A DNA stretch of 64,000 nt from Symsagittifera roscoffensis (lineage: Eukaryota; Xenacoelomorpha; Acoela; Convolutidae). The DNA is taken from positions 56,455,964 to 56,519,963 of the forward strand of contig NC_087067.1 in NCBI RefSeq assembly GCF_963678635.1, written 5' to 3'. Shown here one piece after another: positions 62,676 to 64,000 of this stretch; position 1 is the stretch's first letter; the number at the start of each line of letters is the position of its first letter. A program made the position numbers and the translations under genes. Under the pieces are notes generated by a model, which was given only the letters and a program-made list of their open reading frames with translations, was not told where the DNA came from and made no database searches.

Positions 62676-64000
62676 CTAAACTACATTTTATGATTGGATA
62701 AATTAGAAATTTTACCACTGTAAAGTATTTAATATTAACCAATCATGATCCATCTAACTAACAACCCACTTATTTGTAAGTGCTGGTATTACTTGTAATT
62801 TCAGCACCAGAGAGATTTGAATTTAACTTAGAAATTAGTTGACTCTCCAAGAAGACTTCAGCAGCCGCAATAAACCAGTATACCCTAGATCTATTGAGCC
62901 TAGCAGAGACTAGTTAAACACCCTGAGACTAGATAGTATAAGAGTAAGATTAGGATCGGTATTAGACTAAGAAGTTGCACGAATCTATCCGGCCGAAAAT
63001 AAGATAACTCATCTGGTGCGACCATAAGTCTCGAACAAGACCTTAATAGCTTAGAATTAACCAAAAATAGATTAGAAATTAGACAAAACATTTTTAAAAT
63101 GTTACACGACAATAATTGAATCGAAATGTCTCTACGACTCAATAGATCAAAGCCAATATTCCGAACGATAAGAGAACTACCCGGAATTGGAAGAAGACCT
63201 CGAACCAGAGACGACATACGACAAAATAGAAACTTACCAAATAGTTATATGATAGTACGGCAAAAGCCAACACAAACTTTTATATTTAGAATCTTATTAG
63301 CAATGAATTTAGATTTTCATTTGCAAACTTAAATCTTGAAGTCAATCTTCATGATCATTTCAGGCGCTAAACAAAATATTAATATACAATAACGATTGAT
63401 AAAAAGATCTCAGATCGTTTTTCTAAAATTCTGCAGTATTATATAAAATATATTTGGAAAATATTTATTGAAAATCAAAATAAAAATTAGTAGCATGACA
63501 ATAAACTGTTAGTAATCATAAATCACCCAATTGTCTCAGCTTCATCACCTAAAACATAACAGCAATCATAAACTCACTAATATCATTAAAAAACTAAATC
63601 TTTTCCTTAAATAAATTTAAACCATTTTAAACTTAAATTCACTTAATTTTCAAATCAGATCATCAAGGCTTATCCTTGGATCTTAATTCATTTTCTATTC
63701 AGTTAAAATTTAAACTTGATCATCAAGGCCTATCCTTGGATCAAATAGAACAATTTTGTTCTCCCCCACCCACTTAGCTAGTGTCTAACGACCTCAAACG
63801 TCGATTCACTATCCAACCCTTTCAAAAAACCCAAGACTAATAGAAATTGTTCAACAAAACTAACCATTCAAATTAGGATAAACAGTGAAAAACTTCGGTT
63901 ATTCATCCTTCACTTGAACCCTCCTCTTATCAAGACCCAGGATAAATCATAGACTTAGTAAGTTTAAAATAGTACCTAACGAACTACTCGCGTTCTAATT
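62676..64000. other. AT-rich right flank, no gene
   Basis: Short frames only. The one structured feature is a pair of palindromic repeats at 63658-63742. Confidence 0.55.
63658..63742. repeat. Pair of 25-bp imperfect palindromes, 60 bp apart
   Basis: GATCATCAAGG, a five-base centre, then CCTTGGATC, at 63658-63682 and 63718-63742. The two differ by one base (CTTAT / CCTAT). Each can form a stem of about nine pairs with a two-base bulge. Confidence 0.75.

Overview
This is eukaryotic genomic DNA, AT-rich and almost entirely made of transposable elements. Every large coding region belongs to BEL/Pao LTR retrotransposons: gag with coiled coil, DUF1759 and zinc knuckles; an aspartic protease with DSA/DTA instead of DSG/DTG; RT with YMDDYL; RNase H; an integrase with H2C2, DDE core and DUF5641-type tail. 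BEL/Pao is confined to animals, so the source is a metazoan. I lean to an invertebrate (a nematode or other ecdysozoan) but cannot fix the phylum. No complete host gene is visible.

Layout. 1-914: flank with no gene. 915-~14730: element A (minus strand), with a 3' LTR at 915-1390 and broken pol and gag. Its gag is interrupted by a Helitron/Helentron-like element (5878-10527) that carries ~172-bp tandem repeats. A 2347-bp tandem duplication (5135-7481 repeated from 7482) lies across that junction. ~14730-17769: a block rich in ~200-bp MITEs with GGCTCTTTTTCC termini and 8-bp target-site duplications. 17770-25766: a second tandem copy of roughly 9403-17769, internally rearranged (satellite, gag, leader, LTR, MITEs). 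25767-52486: element D (plus strand), inserted in a MITE. D was itself hit twice: element B (25891-35870, minus) lies in its 5' LTR with TSD GCGTG, and element C (43582-51569, minus) lies in its integrase with TSD CTAGT. ~52796-59400: element E (minus), the least damaged, with a 751-codon open RNase H-integrase segment. 59400-64000: an isolated GDSL-motif ORF (59685-60068), an unknown possible exon (60873-61214) and a GC-rich non-LTR retrotransposon fragment (61290-62675).

Insertion order can be read from the TSDs: MITE first, then D into the MITE, then B and C into D. All five BEL copies carry frameshifts, stops or deletions, so none is autonomous as it stands.

Most notable: (1) an extra ORF (ORF0) between the primer binding site and gag, shared by A, A2, B, C and D, with a possible SGNH/GDSL-like relative upstream of E gag; (2) tRNA-like A-box/B-box modules inside the LTRs of A, B, D and E; (3) a 28S rRNA fragment ending at the R2 target site beside an R2-like Myb-type ORF, embedded in the integrase of B; (4) a tandem-repeat-carrying Helentron-like element inside a gag gene; (5) hAT-like MITEs with exact 8-bp TSDs.
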